Origin: Symbiodinium natans
Taxonomy: Eukaryota > Sar > Dinophyceae > Suessiales > Symbiodiniaceae
Assembly: GCA_905221605.1 (NCBI GenBank)
Contig: CAJNDS010000624.1
Coordinates: 202,001-266,000 of the forward strand
DNA length: 64,000 nucleotides
Direction: 5' to 3'
The translations under genes were made by a program, and so were the position numbers. Each line of letters starts with the position of its first letter. Position 1 is the stretch's first letter. Positions 45,750-55,699 of the stretch are shown in pieces. The notes under the pieces were generated by a model. It was given only the letters and a program-made list of their open reading frames with translations, ran no database searches and was not told the origin of the DNA.

Positions 45750-47600
45750 CACTTCTACTATGATTGCTGATAACCCGCGTCAAAGACCAACCTTTGCAAA
45801 GCACGCATCCGAGAAAAACAATCAACGGCCCACACCCAAATCACCAGAAGACCCAGCTCCCTCCCCCCCCCCCCCCCGGTCGCCGTCGTTGCGCTCTCCA
45901 CGACCTTGCCTGGAGACACCTGGCGAAGGTCCGGGCCAGGCGGCTTCGCTAAGCATAGGCCAAAATGCCCCAAACCTGTAATCCTTAACCTCAATGGTTG
46001 AGAAAATATGGCTATCTTGCCTTAGACCCCTTGATTTCTTTGAAGAGTATGCCCAAAGGGTTATGTTGAACATTTCTTTTACCTTCCAAACATGGAAAGA
46101 GTGGAGCCCGGGTCTCCAGCAAACCCAAAGGCAAAGGCAAAGGCAACATCTAAGCATTCCCTACGCGCGACATCCCTAAACCCTAAACCAGAACAGGCCC
46201 AAGATCCTACAAGCCCTTAATCCCTAAACGCTCTACTTTCGAAGACCCTAAACCCTAAGTCCCTACATCTCTAAACGCCAAACCCCCTAAACCCACCGAA
46301 CTGCCTAAAGCTCTAATCCAAAACCCACCAAATCCCGTAGACCCTAAACCCCCTAATACCCCCGAAAGCACACTCTAAAGCCTCCCCTAAAGCCACCGAA
46401 ACCCGAAACCCGAAAACCCGAAAACCCGAAACCCGAAACCCTAAACCCTAAATCCTAAACCCTAAGCCCTAAACCTAACATTGTAGCCTTGAGGCCAGCA
46501 GTCCCGGCCTCGCCCGCACTGGGCCACAGCGCATCAAGGTCGCCAAAGAGGCGCCCGGTGACCTCTTGCGGCAGTCGCAGATTAGCACTCAACATGGTAT
46601 ATGCTCCGCTTAATGGTATGATCTGATCTGGCATGACATGATTACATATATAGAAACGATATACATATCTATGATGTATATATATATATATATACATATG
46701 CTAGCTCCTCCTCCGCTGGGTTATCCACGCTTTCTGTGGCTGCTAGCGAATTAGGTCGTTTGACAGGTCGCAGGCCGACACAAAAATTGGAAGGCTGTTA
46801 GGTTATGATTCGGGGTCAAATTCTATTCAGTAAATTCTATTCAGTGCATCATAACGGCTTGTAACTTGAAGATGCTTCCATTCATTCATGACACGGCAGG
46901 GCTTCAGGGTCTAGAGTGGTGAGAGTCCTGTGGGAGTGAATAAAGGTGATTCGGGTTTCATCCCCTTCCCCATCCCTTCGCTGCGAGAGTGGAGACGCCG
47001 GAGCCCCAAAGCCGTTGTCCAGGCATCTTCAAGGGGGTACCGAAACCCTACCCGACATCAAACTTAACCCTGTAATGCTCGAGGCCTCCGAGAGTGATTC
47101 ATTTTAGGTCCCGGAACTTCTTCAGAAAGAGGGGACGTCTAACCGTCACAACCCCGACAGCCCCCGCAACATAAATCGACGCTGGGAGCGGCGCGAGGTG
47201 TGCTTTGAGACCTTCCTGGATAGAGACCTCACATTCTAACCGCTTAGCGTTGATGTTCGGGTTGGGTGAATTCAGAGCTTCTGAGAAGCTGCCCCTGTGG
47301 CGTTTGTGTTCGGGAAGCCGTGCTTCTTCGCGCAGCGGTCTAGAATCTAGAAATGAGTTTGCGATGGCAAACATGCAAACGTACAAGGGCGTCTGCGTTG
47401 CTAAGGCCATGCCTTCATCCGAAATCCCAATAGTTGCCAAACTGTTTGAGGATGCTTTGAGGATTCCTTGTGGCGCTGTCAGCGGGACATTCTCTCAACT
47501 GCATCTGTATATTTATCGCTTTACTTCACATGTCATAGCAACAGCAGGAGCTCCACATTGACATGCCGTAAACCAGAAGCTGAACCCTAAACCCGGAGAA
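45750..47600. other. no convincing gene; heptamer variants and AT-rich patch
   Basis: Holds a poly-C run at about 45866-45879, a dense block of heptamer variants at 46185-46480 (CCCGAAA, CCCGAAAA, CCCTAAA) and an (AT)n patch at 46674-46696. Both strands are open at 47205-47440 and neither is convincing. Confidence 0.6.
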
Positions 47601-47618
47601 CCTCAAAGGATCCACAGA

Positions 47619-47724
47619 ATCGTCAATATCATCATCATCGTCATCATCATCATCCTCATCATCCTCATTCTCATCATCCTCATCATCCTCATCATCCTCA
47701 TCATCCTCATCATCCTCATCATAA
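47619..47724. repeat. (CAT)n/(CATCCT)n array
   Basis: Trinucleotide CAT with regular CCT interruptions. On the minus strand it would encode alternating Asp/Glu (DEDDEDDEDD), but the frame lacks other support. Confidence 0.95.
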
Positions 47725-48059
47725 TCTTGGATATGACATAAGAACCTAATGGATATAATAAAACCTTGCATTACCAAGCGAGAACACATCCCAAAATCAC
47801 CAAACCCCCATAGCTGTAGATCGAAAACCCTGGAGCCCATGAAGTGCGGAAAACCTTGCGGTCCTCACTCCTTAAACTACCCTAAAATACCCTAAGCCCC
47901 GACCCCCCCCCCCCCCCCCACCAAAAGAAGAAAAAATAATTAATACAAACCCCTAAAGCGCCTGTCGTTCCTTTTTGTTTTTGCAAACCTCTCTCGTGCT
48001 CCGCCTCCGTGTCTCCACCGCCGCTGGTGGCTCGGAGGTCCGCTGCCTTCGGCTTAGGG

Positions 48060-48225
48060 TCTTTCAGGGCTTCAGGGTGTTAGGGAGTTTCGGGTTTAGG
48101 TTTCAGGGTTGAGGGAGTTTAGGGGTTTAGGGAGTTTCGGGTTTGGGTTTCAGGGTTTAGGGAGTTTAGGGTCTTCGGGAGTTTCGGGTTGGGTTCAGGG
48201 AGTTTAGGGTTTAGAGGGCTTGGGA
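48060..48225. repeat. minisatellite of TTTAGGGAGTTTCGGG type
   Basis: Five to six imperfect units combining TTTAGGG, GGGAGTTT and CGGGTTT. It is a higher-order repeat derived from the heptamer. Confidence 0.85.
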
Positions 48226-48810
48226 TTTACGGCAAGGTCCCGGTGGAGGACGTTTGGAATCATAGCGCGTGGGATCCGGCCTCTATACCTCTCGAAGCCG
48301 AACCATCAAAGTACCAGATTGGGCCTTTGACATGTTTACCAAGAGTTATAGGCCCTAAGCCATAAGCCCAACGACGAACTGAACTTTGAATAAACGCGCG
48401 ATCCGGGATTCTGGTTACATCCAACCTTGCCGAACCAAGCCCTCCGAAATGCGGAAAGCGGGACGAACTGCCACGACTACCCTCCTCATGCCCATCCATC
48501 CAACAAAAAGGCCCCTCGCCTGTCCGACACTAAACACGGCATGGATCCCTAAAATTTACAGTGTACAAGGCCAAGGGTTCGATCAAGGTTATGCCCATGC
48601 AACCCTGTGAGAAACCCTGTGAGCGCTACTGGCCGTACACACCCTAAACGCCTAAAGGGCTCAGTCCTCGAACCCTGCAATCTTTTGGCGCTAGGAGCCC
48701 CGGAAAACCCCCCAAAAAGGTTAAGGCCAACCCTCGAATCTCCACACACCCCAAACCCCAAATCGTAAACCCCAAACCCTAAACCCTAATTCCTCCAAAC
48801 GCGCCTCCAC

Positions 48811-48872
48811 CTGATGTCGATCCAGGATGGAGAGCCCGAGCCTGGCGCAGCCCAGGCGCTGCCGCTGCCGCC
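48811..48872 (-). CDS. candidate internal exon, Gly/Ser-rich
   Basis: Acceptor AAAACGCCCAG|GGC, 20 codons reading GGSGSAWAAPGSGSPSWIDI, donor AG|GTGGAG. The island is framed by CCCTAAA text on its low side and TTTAGGG text on its high side. Confidence 0.38.
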
Positions 48873-49735
48873 CTGGGCGTTTTAAGAACTGTAATAAGGG
48901 GCTTAGGGTTTTAGGGCTGCGGCCTAGGGCTTAGGGTTTAGGGTACAATCTAGGTTGCTTGAGGTTTGAATGGTTTGAGGGGTCGATTTCGGGTTTTTGG
49001 TGGGTTAGGGGTTTAAGGGGGTTCATGGGCTCTGGCAGGTTTCGGCTTTTTTGGGAATGTTCCCGATAACACAGGGGGTGTAACCTACCATACTGTTACT
49101 TTGCAGGCCTTGGGAAGTACACGAAGGGTTCATGGCCCTCACCCCAAAAAGCGAAGATAACTCGGATGGGGGTGGACCTGGCTTGGAGCTGAGAAACTCC
49201 TCCGCCGAGAACGCAAAGCAAGGCTCGGCCCAGACCCAGGCAAGCTTAAGACTCCATGCTGTCCTAGGATGGCCCCTAAAACCCCCTGAAAAAGACGACG
49301 CCCTAAATATGATCCTCTTAGACCCAGTAGAAGGGGAAAAAAAACATCCGAATAATTATGATACCCAGTACAAGGGAAAGTACCAAAACTAACCCTTAAG
49401 GCACCCTAAACCCTAAACCCCAAACCCCAAACTCTAAACCCTAAACCCTAAACTCCCAATCAAAAAAGCTGCGCCTGAACTCAGAGTTTGGAGAGCTGCG
49501 TGGAGGCCACTGGCGGAGACGACGCTCGGCTCCTCTCAGAGCAGGGGCAGAGAAGGCAGTTAAGTGTTTACACAGGGCTTTGTGGGTTTAGGGTTTAGGG
49601 CTTTGTGGCTTTCGGGTTTATAGGGCTTAGGGTTTACCAGGGTTTCGGCAACGCTTGCAAGACACATGTCCACAAGGTCTTCGGGGTTCTGGGTTTGGCG
49701 GTCTCGGGCTTGAAGTGTCTGAGGGGTTAGGAGAG

Positions 49736-50486
49736 TTACATGGTAGGCTCTTTGTCAAAGGCCCGCGCCATCCAAAGGCGCAGGTCCAGCGTCGATTCCA
49801 CAATGGCGTGGCCATCGTCGTCCTTATGCTGCTCCTCCTTCGCCTCTTCGGCCTCCTCCTTTAGACTGACTCCCTCCTCCATTTTCTCGACTTCCGGCTC
49901 CTCCCCTGTTTGGGATTGCTCCTCCACGTCTATCTCTTCATCCTCAGACTCAGACAAGTCGGCCCATGCTGCAGGCCGGTACTGTAGCTGGAGGGCTGCA
50001 TGTCTTTTTGCAAAGGCCGCCCCTACCCCTAACATCCTGAAACACAAAACGTGCATGCAAGCATGTCGTGCGTCTCGGCCCCACCCACGTCACGTTTCTG
50101 AAGCAAGATGCCTGATGCATTTGATGCTGCAAGGCATGTGAAGCTAGCTCTCTTCAGAAGGTTACTTAAAGTTACCCATGAGAAAATGGAACTGAGCCGC
50201 GCAAGATGACCGGCACGGCCTTGTTCGCAATGGAAACAATCTGAGCATGTCTGGAACCGTTACACCTCCACAAACCAACCCAACGAGCATTGGGACCAAG
50301 GGCCTGCCCCGCTGAAGTCACTGTAGTCTCAGACCGCGGTGTTTCATGCAAAGTGCGGACCCTCAGAAGGGTACTTATGCAGCCAAGTGATGCCCACACA
50401 AGCTCCTCCTCCTCTGGCCCGGGGATCTTGAGAGTGACAGAGTTCAGCACAATGATGGTCTCCTCGCCAAAAGCATCCCGCACGGG
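49736..50486 (-). CDS. acidic protein, two exons, 3' end of gene, function unknown
   Basis: Exon 50486-50176 (103 codons plus two bases; acceptor CAATCCGCCCTAG) contains AFGEETIIVLNSVTLKIPGP and VGLWRCNGSRHAQIVSIANK. It ends at a CATGG|GTAACT donor. The 139-nt intron closes with the excellent acceptor CGTTTTGTGTTTCAG|G, and exon 50036-49736 continues in phase. It first reads RPAAWADLSESEDEEIDVEE, then a Glu/Lys-rich stretch, then LDLRLWMARAFDKEPTM and TAA. The joined part is about 203 aa; the start lies in upstream exons not identified (a Gln/Pro-rich segment at 50780-50870 is a candidate). Acidic disorder plus a folded N-terminal part suggests an interaction or scaffold protein, which is inference. 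Confidence 0.62.
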
Positions 50487-51192
50487 CTAGGGCGGATTGG
50501 GAAGTACCCGGGATCTCTAAGATCTCTAGGATCACTAGGAGGGCCTCCATAAGATTCCATCATGAAGGCTCCGTATGGCAACCTTCGCTTCAGGCCCGAC
50601 ATGATACATCCGAAGGTTCCTCCAAAAGGGCCTGTATCCAGCTCCCAGCTCCGATGGAAGCGCCCAGGAGCCAATGAACCGAACCCCCAAAACGGCCATA
50701 GAGGCTACGAGCACCACAGACCCCGAACTCGAGATGCTCTCCAAAGGGCTTTCAAGGTTTTTGGGGGACCCCGCGCACCTCCACCAGCTCTCCGGGCCCC
50801 GGCTCTTGTGCCGGCTGCTGTGGCGGCGGTGGCTGCGACTGTGGCAGCGCCGCCAGCAGCTCCTGATAGCCATTTCTCTTGTTTAGGGTTTAGGGTTTAG
50901 GGTGTTTTTTTAGGGATTCGGGAAGGTCGTGGTGGGGCTCACAAGTACATGGAAAGGAGTCAGCAAGCCGCAGCACTGCGCGCGGATGGTGCAGGCTTCA
51001 GCTTGACCGGAGAAGCCTAACCTTGTAATTTAACCCTGAAAGCCCATACGGGGCTATGTTGGAAAGACCATCTGACCGCCAGCGCCACTGAACCCTAAGC
51101 CCCTTAGACGCTACTGCCCTCACTTTTGCGGGTGTGGGGGCTCCAGCTGCTCTTGTTTTGAAAGGAATGTCTCTTGGCAGTTCGAGAAATCG

Positions 51193-51798
51193 TTACATGG
51201 GCATTATAGTAGATTTTCCTGCTGAAGCCCCTGAAGCCCCTAAAATCCCCAAAAAGCTCTCAAGCGCCTTCATAAAAAGGGGGGCCTCCAGGGACCGCAG
51301 CATTGTGCACAGCTCCGCCCGTCGACCGAGGTCCAGAGCAACGGCCTTGCGGCTGCGCGCGTCTCTCTCTCTCTCTCTCTCTCTCTCGGTCGGGGGCTCA
51401 ACAAAATTTGGGGCTGTGTGGTGGCAAACTAGGCAGGGGCAGGATATCAACTTAGACTGATTGACCTGAGAAGCTCGCCACTGCTTGCCAACATGTGTGC
51501 GCGCCTCGATGCTGAGCTGCTTCCCAGGCAAGCTGATGTCCTCCGTCTCTTCCCCAGGGCCGAACCCCAACCCCAGGGCCGCAAACCATCTTAACTTACT
51601 ATGTATATGTGTACAGAAACCTACAGACTCCCCTACATCCAGATGGGCGCAAGAGCGACTGTAACTGTAGGATGTCTGAGACTCGTTGGAAATCACCCAA
51701 ATACTCTTCAGGAGCAGATTCAGCCACACAAGTATAAGAGAAAGCAACTCAATGTCGGAGTGCCGTAGGAGAGAGGGGCAAGACTTAAATCTAGACTA
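51193..51798 (-). CDS. possible coding region with one hydrophobic segment
   Basis: Minus-strand frame open for about 200 codons. It starts near 51798 with RHSDIELLSLILVWLNLLLK and continues through a polar stretch (EETEDISLPGKQLSIEARTH). It then passes a (GA)n run at 51361-51388 (RERERER) and ends ESFLGILGASGASAGKS near 51205. The GA run could belong to an intron. There is no ATG near the start. Length is only modestly above chance. Confidence 0.4.
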
Positions 51799-52069
51799 GG
51801 AGACTGCTTAGACATGCTTAGACGCACCCTACACCAGGGCCCTCTCAACGAGTCAGCTGCCGTTCGGCTTCCCCAGAAAAGCCTCGACTCCATTCGGACC
51901 TACGAAGGCCCAGGTCCGCAAACCGTAAAAGCCTAGCCTCCACAAATCATATACCCCCTGAGTCCTCAACCCCCCCCGCAGTTGATGGAGCCAAGGGTCC
52001 CCCTCAGTCTTGGCCGGGCACAGCCTTGACACGGAGCGGGGCCCCAAACCTGTACCACCAGAATGTATA

Positions 52070-52185
52070 AAAAAAAACACATGTAATTACTTTACATGTA
52101 CATGTACGTTTACATATATACATATATATGTATATCTACATATACATACATAACATATATATATATATGTATATATAAAGCTTTA
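52070..52185. repeat. AT-rich patch with TACATATA motifs
   Basis: Alternating TACATA/TATATG text, low complexity. Confidence 0.9.
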
Positions 52186-52859
52186 ATGGCTGCGCGCCCT
52201 GAGGGTCTGAGCTTCAATGAGGGTTGCTGGGTTACAGATGAGGAGAGAAGGGTGGCGGCTTCGTTCGGAGGGTGAAGCGTGAAGACTTCTCTTGGCTGTT
52301 ACGAAAGCCTAGGGCTTTCTCCTCCTCACATTCGACATACTATCCTTAAAGTACATGGCGGAGGAAGCCCCAACCTCCCCGCCTCAACCCTACCCTGTAA
52401 ACCTGACACCGCACCTCTACAATAACCCATCAAAACTCCCAAAAGCACGGAAAAACCAACAAAAAACACCCTCATAAACCCCTCAAACATGCGCGCGGCC
52501 TCAAGGTGCACGGGGCGAGGAGGTCCTCGATGATGCAGCGCGCGAGGGGCCCAGGCTCGGGCCCAGGAACCAAGTCCTTCTTGGGGGTTTGGGGGGGGGG
52601 GGGGGGGCCTTTTGGGAATGGGCTTGAAGGGGTATTACAGTAATACAGGGCCTTGTTGGAGTATAAGGCGCTTTAGGCGGTTGGGGCTTCAAGGGCTCAG
52701 CTGCTTTTGGCCCTGCGATGCTCAAGTGATCGGTTGGGAGACATGGCTTTCTCCAGGGTCGGCCCGACTTGCATCAGCAAAGTCCGGGCTGGTGACCACC
52801 AACAACAACACCCAGGACCCTGGAAACCCAACGAAACCCCCCGACCCCAAAACCCAAAA

Positions 52860-53010
52860 CCCTCATACCCTAAACCCTAAAGCCTAAATACCTCTCCTAC
52901 CCTATATCCTAAACTACCCTCCTACCCTGAAGACCCTAAACCCTAAACCCCAAACCCTAAACCTTAAACCCTAAGCCTTAAACCCTAAACCCTAAACCCT
53001 AACCTACCCT
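52860..53010. repeat. telomere-type heptamer block (CCCTAAA)n
   Basis: About 18 copies, half of them perfect. It stops at the candidate exon 53011-53116 and resumes at 53117-53162. Confidence 0.95.
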
Positions 53011-53116
53011 TCACAAGTCCCGAAGCTGCTGCTCGAACAGGGAGACCGAGAGCACAGAGGTGGCCTGGACGAGGCTGGTCCCACGCTCTCGCAGTATTGG
53101 GCCACCACTTTCGTCC
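53011..53116 (-). CDS. candidate exon whose acceptor is the heptamer itself
   Basis: On the minus strand the upstream heptamer array supplies the acceptor GGGTTTAG|G. The exon reads 34 codons, including DESGGPILRERGTSLVQATS and VLSVSLFEQQLRDL, to a TGA at 53011; a TT|GTGAAG donor just before it is the alternative end. The amphipathic helix-like C-terminal half is the most natural of the open frames. The + strand also has an open frame here. Confidence 0.42.
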
Positions 53117-54103
53117 CTAAACCCTAAACCCTAAGCCCTGAACCCTAAACCCTAAACCCTAAAACCCTCATTGGGGTCATTGGGGTTCTTGGGAGCTTGC
53201 GCGTTCGCGGGTCTCAGGGCCCGCCCCTGGCTTGGGAGGCTCTGGGTTGCAACTGTGACACTGAAACGAGCCGTGATCTTCGTCCCGGCACTTCAGCGGG
53301 TTTGGGGTTTCGGGCTTAGGGTGAGCAAACACCTTGAGAAGAACGGCGCAGATGAGGTAAGACTACTTCGCCCCCACTAGCTTCGAAGGGTCCAGCGCAC
53401 ACCGCTCTCACTCGACTGCCTCATGTGCCTAAACCGGACTCCCATACCCCCTAAACTCTGAGTAACCACCTGACTCCCATACCCTCTAAACTCTCAACCC
53501 TGAACCAAGCCCATTGAACCGAAGTAGTCAAAAAGGGAGCCCTGCGCATCCATCTGCCCAACCTATTAGAACAGGCCCGCACACTATACCTTAACAATTT
53601 AGGGGTCACAAGGGTTTAGCATTTAGGGTCACGGTTCTGCAAGAGTTCAAGGGGCTTTATGTGAACTCAGAAAGTAAAGAAAAGTGGGTTTGGGGGTCCA
53701 CTGCAGGGAGCTTTTTATTACACAGAGGCACTACAGTTTCGAGGGACTGCCTGTGACCCAACTATTTGTTGTTTACTAGTTGTGCCTCATAAGCCCTGCA
53801 AGCGCAGGGCGTAGAAGCTTCAACAATTGAAATTGGGCCCCCCCAAAACCCTACACCCCCAAAACACCTGGACCTCGAATCTCAATTCTCTCAAGAAGCT
53901 TTTACGCGGCCCTATACTCGCTAAATAGAAGTGTTTTAAAAGAGCCCTTAAGCCCTAAAACCTGCACCCCAAAAACCACCTTGGACCTCAATCGATGCCC
54001 TCAAGGGGCCAACCCTAATAGGCACTCGAAGCCCAAATTGTACACCTTGAAAGTATTCTAGGGGCCCTAGGTCAACAGTAAGCTCTAATTCCGACATCCT
54101 CAC

Positions 54104-54163
54104 CCTAAACCCTAAACCCTAAACCCTAAACCCTAAACCCTAAACCCTAAACCCTAAACCCTG
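54104..54163. repeat. telomere-type heptamer array (CCCTAAA)n
   Basis: Eight to nine perfect copies on the + strand. Confidence 0.97.
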
Positions 54164-54190
54164 AAAGCTTAAGAACCTCAAAGCCCTCAC

Positions 54191-54262
54191 CGTTCGGGTC
54201 GTCTGGGGGCGCCAGGCTTCGATGCGGCTCTCGGACCGGGGCTCTGCCTCCCCCGAGGGGTT
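54191..54262 (-). CDS. candidate internal exon between inverted heptamer arrays
   Basis: Acceptor AACATCCTAAG, 24 codons reading NPSGEAEPRSESRIEAWRPQ, donor ACG|GTGAGG. The exon is the unique island between a CCCTAAA array below and a TTTAGGG array above. Another frame is also open. Confidence 0.4.
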
Positions 54263-54284
54263 CTTAGGATGTTTTTTGGGGAGT

Positions 54285-54362
54285 TTAGGGTTAGGGGTTT
54301 AGGGTTTTAGGGTTTAGGGTTTAGGGTTTAGGGTTCAGGGTTCAGGGTTCAGGGTTTAGGGT
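54285..54362. repeat. telomere-type heptamer array (TTTAGGG)n, opposite orientation
   Basis: About ten copies, with TTCAGGG variants, in the opposite orientation to the array at 54104-54163. Confidence 0.95.
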
Positions 54363-54367
54363 TGGGG

Positions 54368-54425
54368 GGGTTGGGTGGGTGTTGGGTGGGTGTTGGGTGG
54401 GTGTTGGGTGGGTGTTGGGTGGGGG
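54368..54425. repeat. 10-bp minisatellite (TTGGGTGGGTG)
   Basis: Five near-perfect copies directly abutting the TTTAGGG array. Confidence 0.95.
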
Positions 54426-55142
54426 CTTAGGAGCGTTCAGGAGGGCTTGCGGCGGGGTGTTGGCCCCCATCCTGTTTAGTAGCGGAGTGGGTACCCAAGC
54501 CCTACAAGCCCTCAAATAACTGCCTCTACTTGTCACTTGGTGATCTTGATAGACTTCTGTCCACAGGTTCCCTGGCGGTGTGGTGGTTGCGTGATGAGTC
54601 TAGGCATGCGTGCCTCTAGTCAAGCAGCGATGCCATGAGCGAAGAACATCACATCCTCACGCAAACAGTGCCTCGACGCTGAACGAGGCTTTCACTGCGA
54701 GGGTGGTACGCAGCACAAAGCACAGGCGCAGAAGGGAAACCTGCCACTCCAGTGGAGAGGAGCTGCAACGGGGACTGAGATAAAGCTGGGGGTCTTTGAG
54801 GATCTGCCCATGTCGCACGTGAAAGTCTGAAGAGGCCAAAATGGTACAAAAAACGAGTTTGGCCTTCGGAGATGTCTACGTTTTGGACAGTTGGGCTTCG
54901 GGATGCGTGTTTGGGGTGTCCCTAAAATCCTCGAGCCCACAAATGGCCTTTGCACATCCCTTCTTAGACACTAATCTCCTTTGGGCCTCCATAAGGCTTC
55001 ATTCCCAGCAGCGCGCCTGGACCTTGAGGCCCCCAAGTGAGCTTCGAAAGACCTCTTTTATGGCCAACACAAGCCCTCAGACACTGCGCACCACTCAACT
55101 CGAAGCGTGAATCCTGAACCCGAACGTCCACGCCCCCGTAAC

Positions 55143-55214
55143 GCCCGAAGCGTTCCCCCGCACGGCCTGCGGAAGGGGCTCGGCTGACGACTCGCTCGGA
55201 GGCGCAAGGATGGC
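55143..55214 (-). CDS. candidate internal exon
   Basis: Acceptor CTTGGCATGAG|GCC, 24 codons reading AILAPPSESSAEPLPQAVRG, donor GGC|GTTACG. The frame is open past the donor to a TGA at about 55107. Confidence 0.35.
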
Positions 55215-55257
55215 CTCATGCCAAGGGCTTCAGGGTGAGGGGTTCGAGGAAATTGGG

Positions 55258-55298
55258 GGTTAGGGTTTAGGGTTTAGGGTTTAGGGTTTAGGGTTCAG
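55258..55298. repeat. telomere-type heptamer array (TTTAGGG)n
   Basis: Five to six copies. Confidence 0.93.
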
Positions 55299-55699
55299 GT
55301 ACAGGGCTTCTAGGGTTCCAACAGGCAAGGCAGCTGGGGTCGAAGTAAGGGGTTTGAGCACATCCGTCAGTGACCGAAAGCCGAGCATTCTTGCCACTTG
55401 GTCTCGGGAGTTCATCCTGCTCGTGAAGCGAAAGCGTGCCATCCGCAACTTGGAGTAAAGGACAGGAGGGCATGGCGGGTTGAACTAGCCCAAAACCCAA
55501 CCCCCCCCCCCCCCCAAAAAAAAAAAAAAACAAAACCCCAAAAACCCCCCCCCAAAAAACCCCAAAACCGTCAATCCCGAAAATCAGCCCGTCAAGGGCG
55601 CGACCTCGGGGATGGTGGCCGGGCACGCGGGGCCCTGCAGCTCCGCAGCCTCAAGGGGCACTCATATGAGGGGAGGGGTTGCGGGAGGGGCTTGAAAGG

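Noticed and set aside
47205-47561. Overlapping open frames on both strands
   Set aside because: Both read plausibly, neither has splice support, and the length is within chance expectation.
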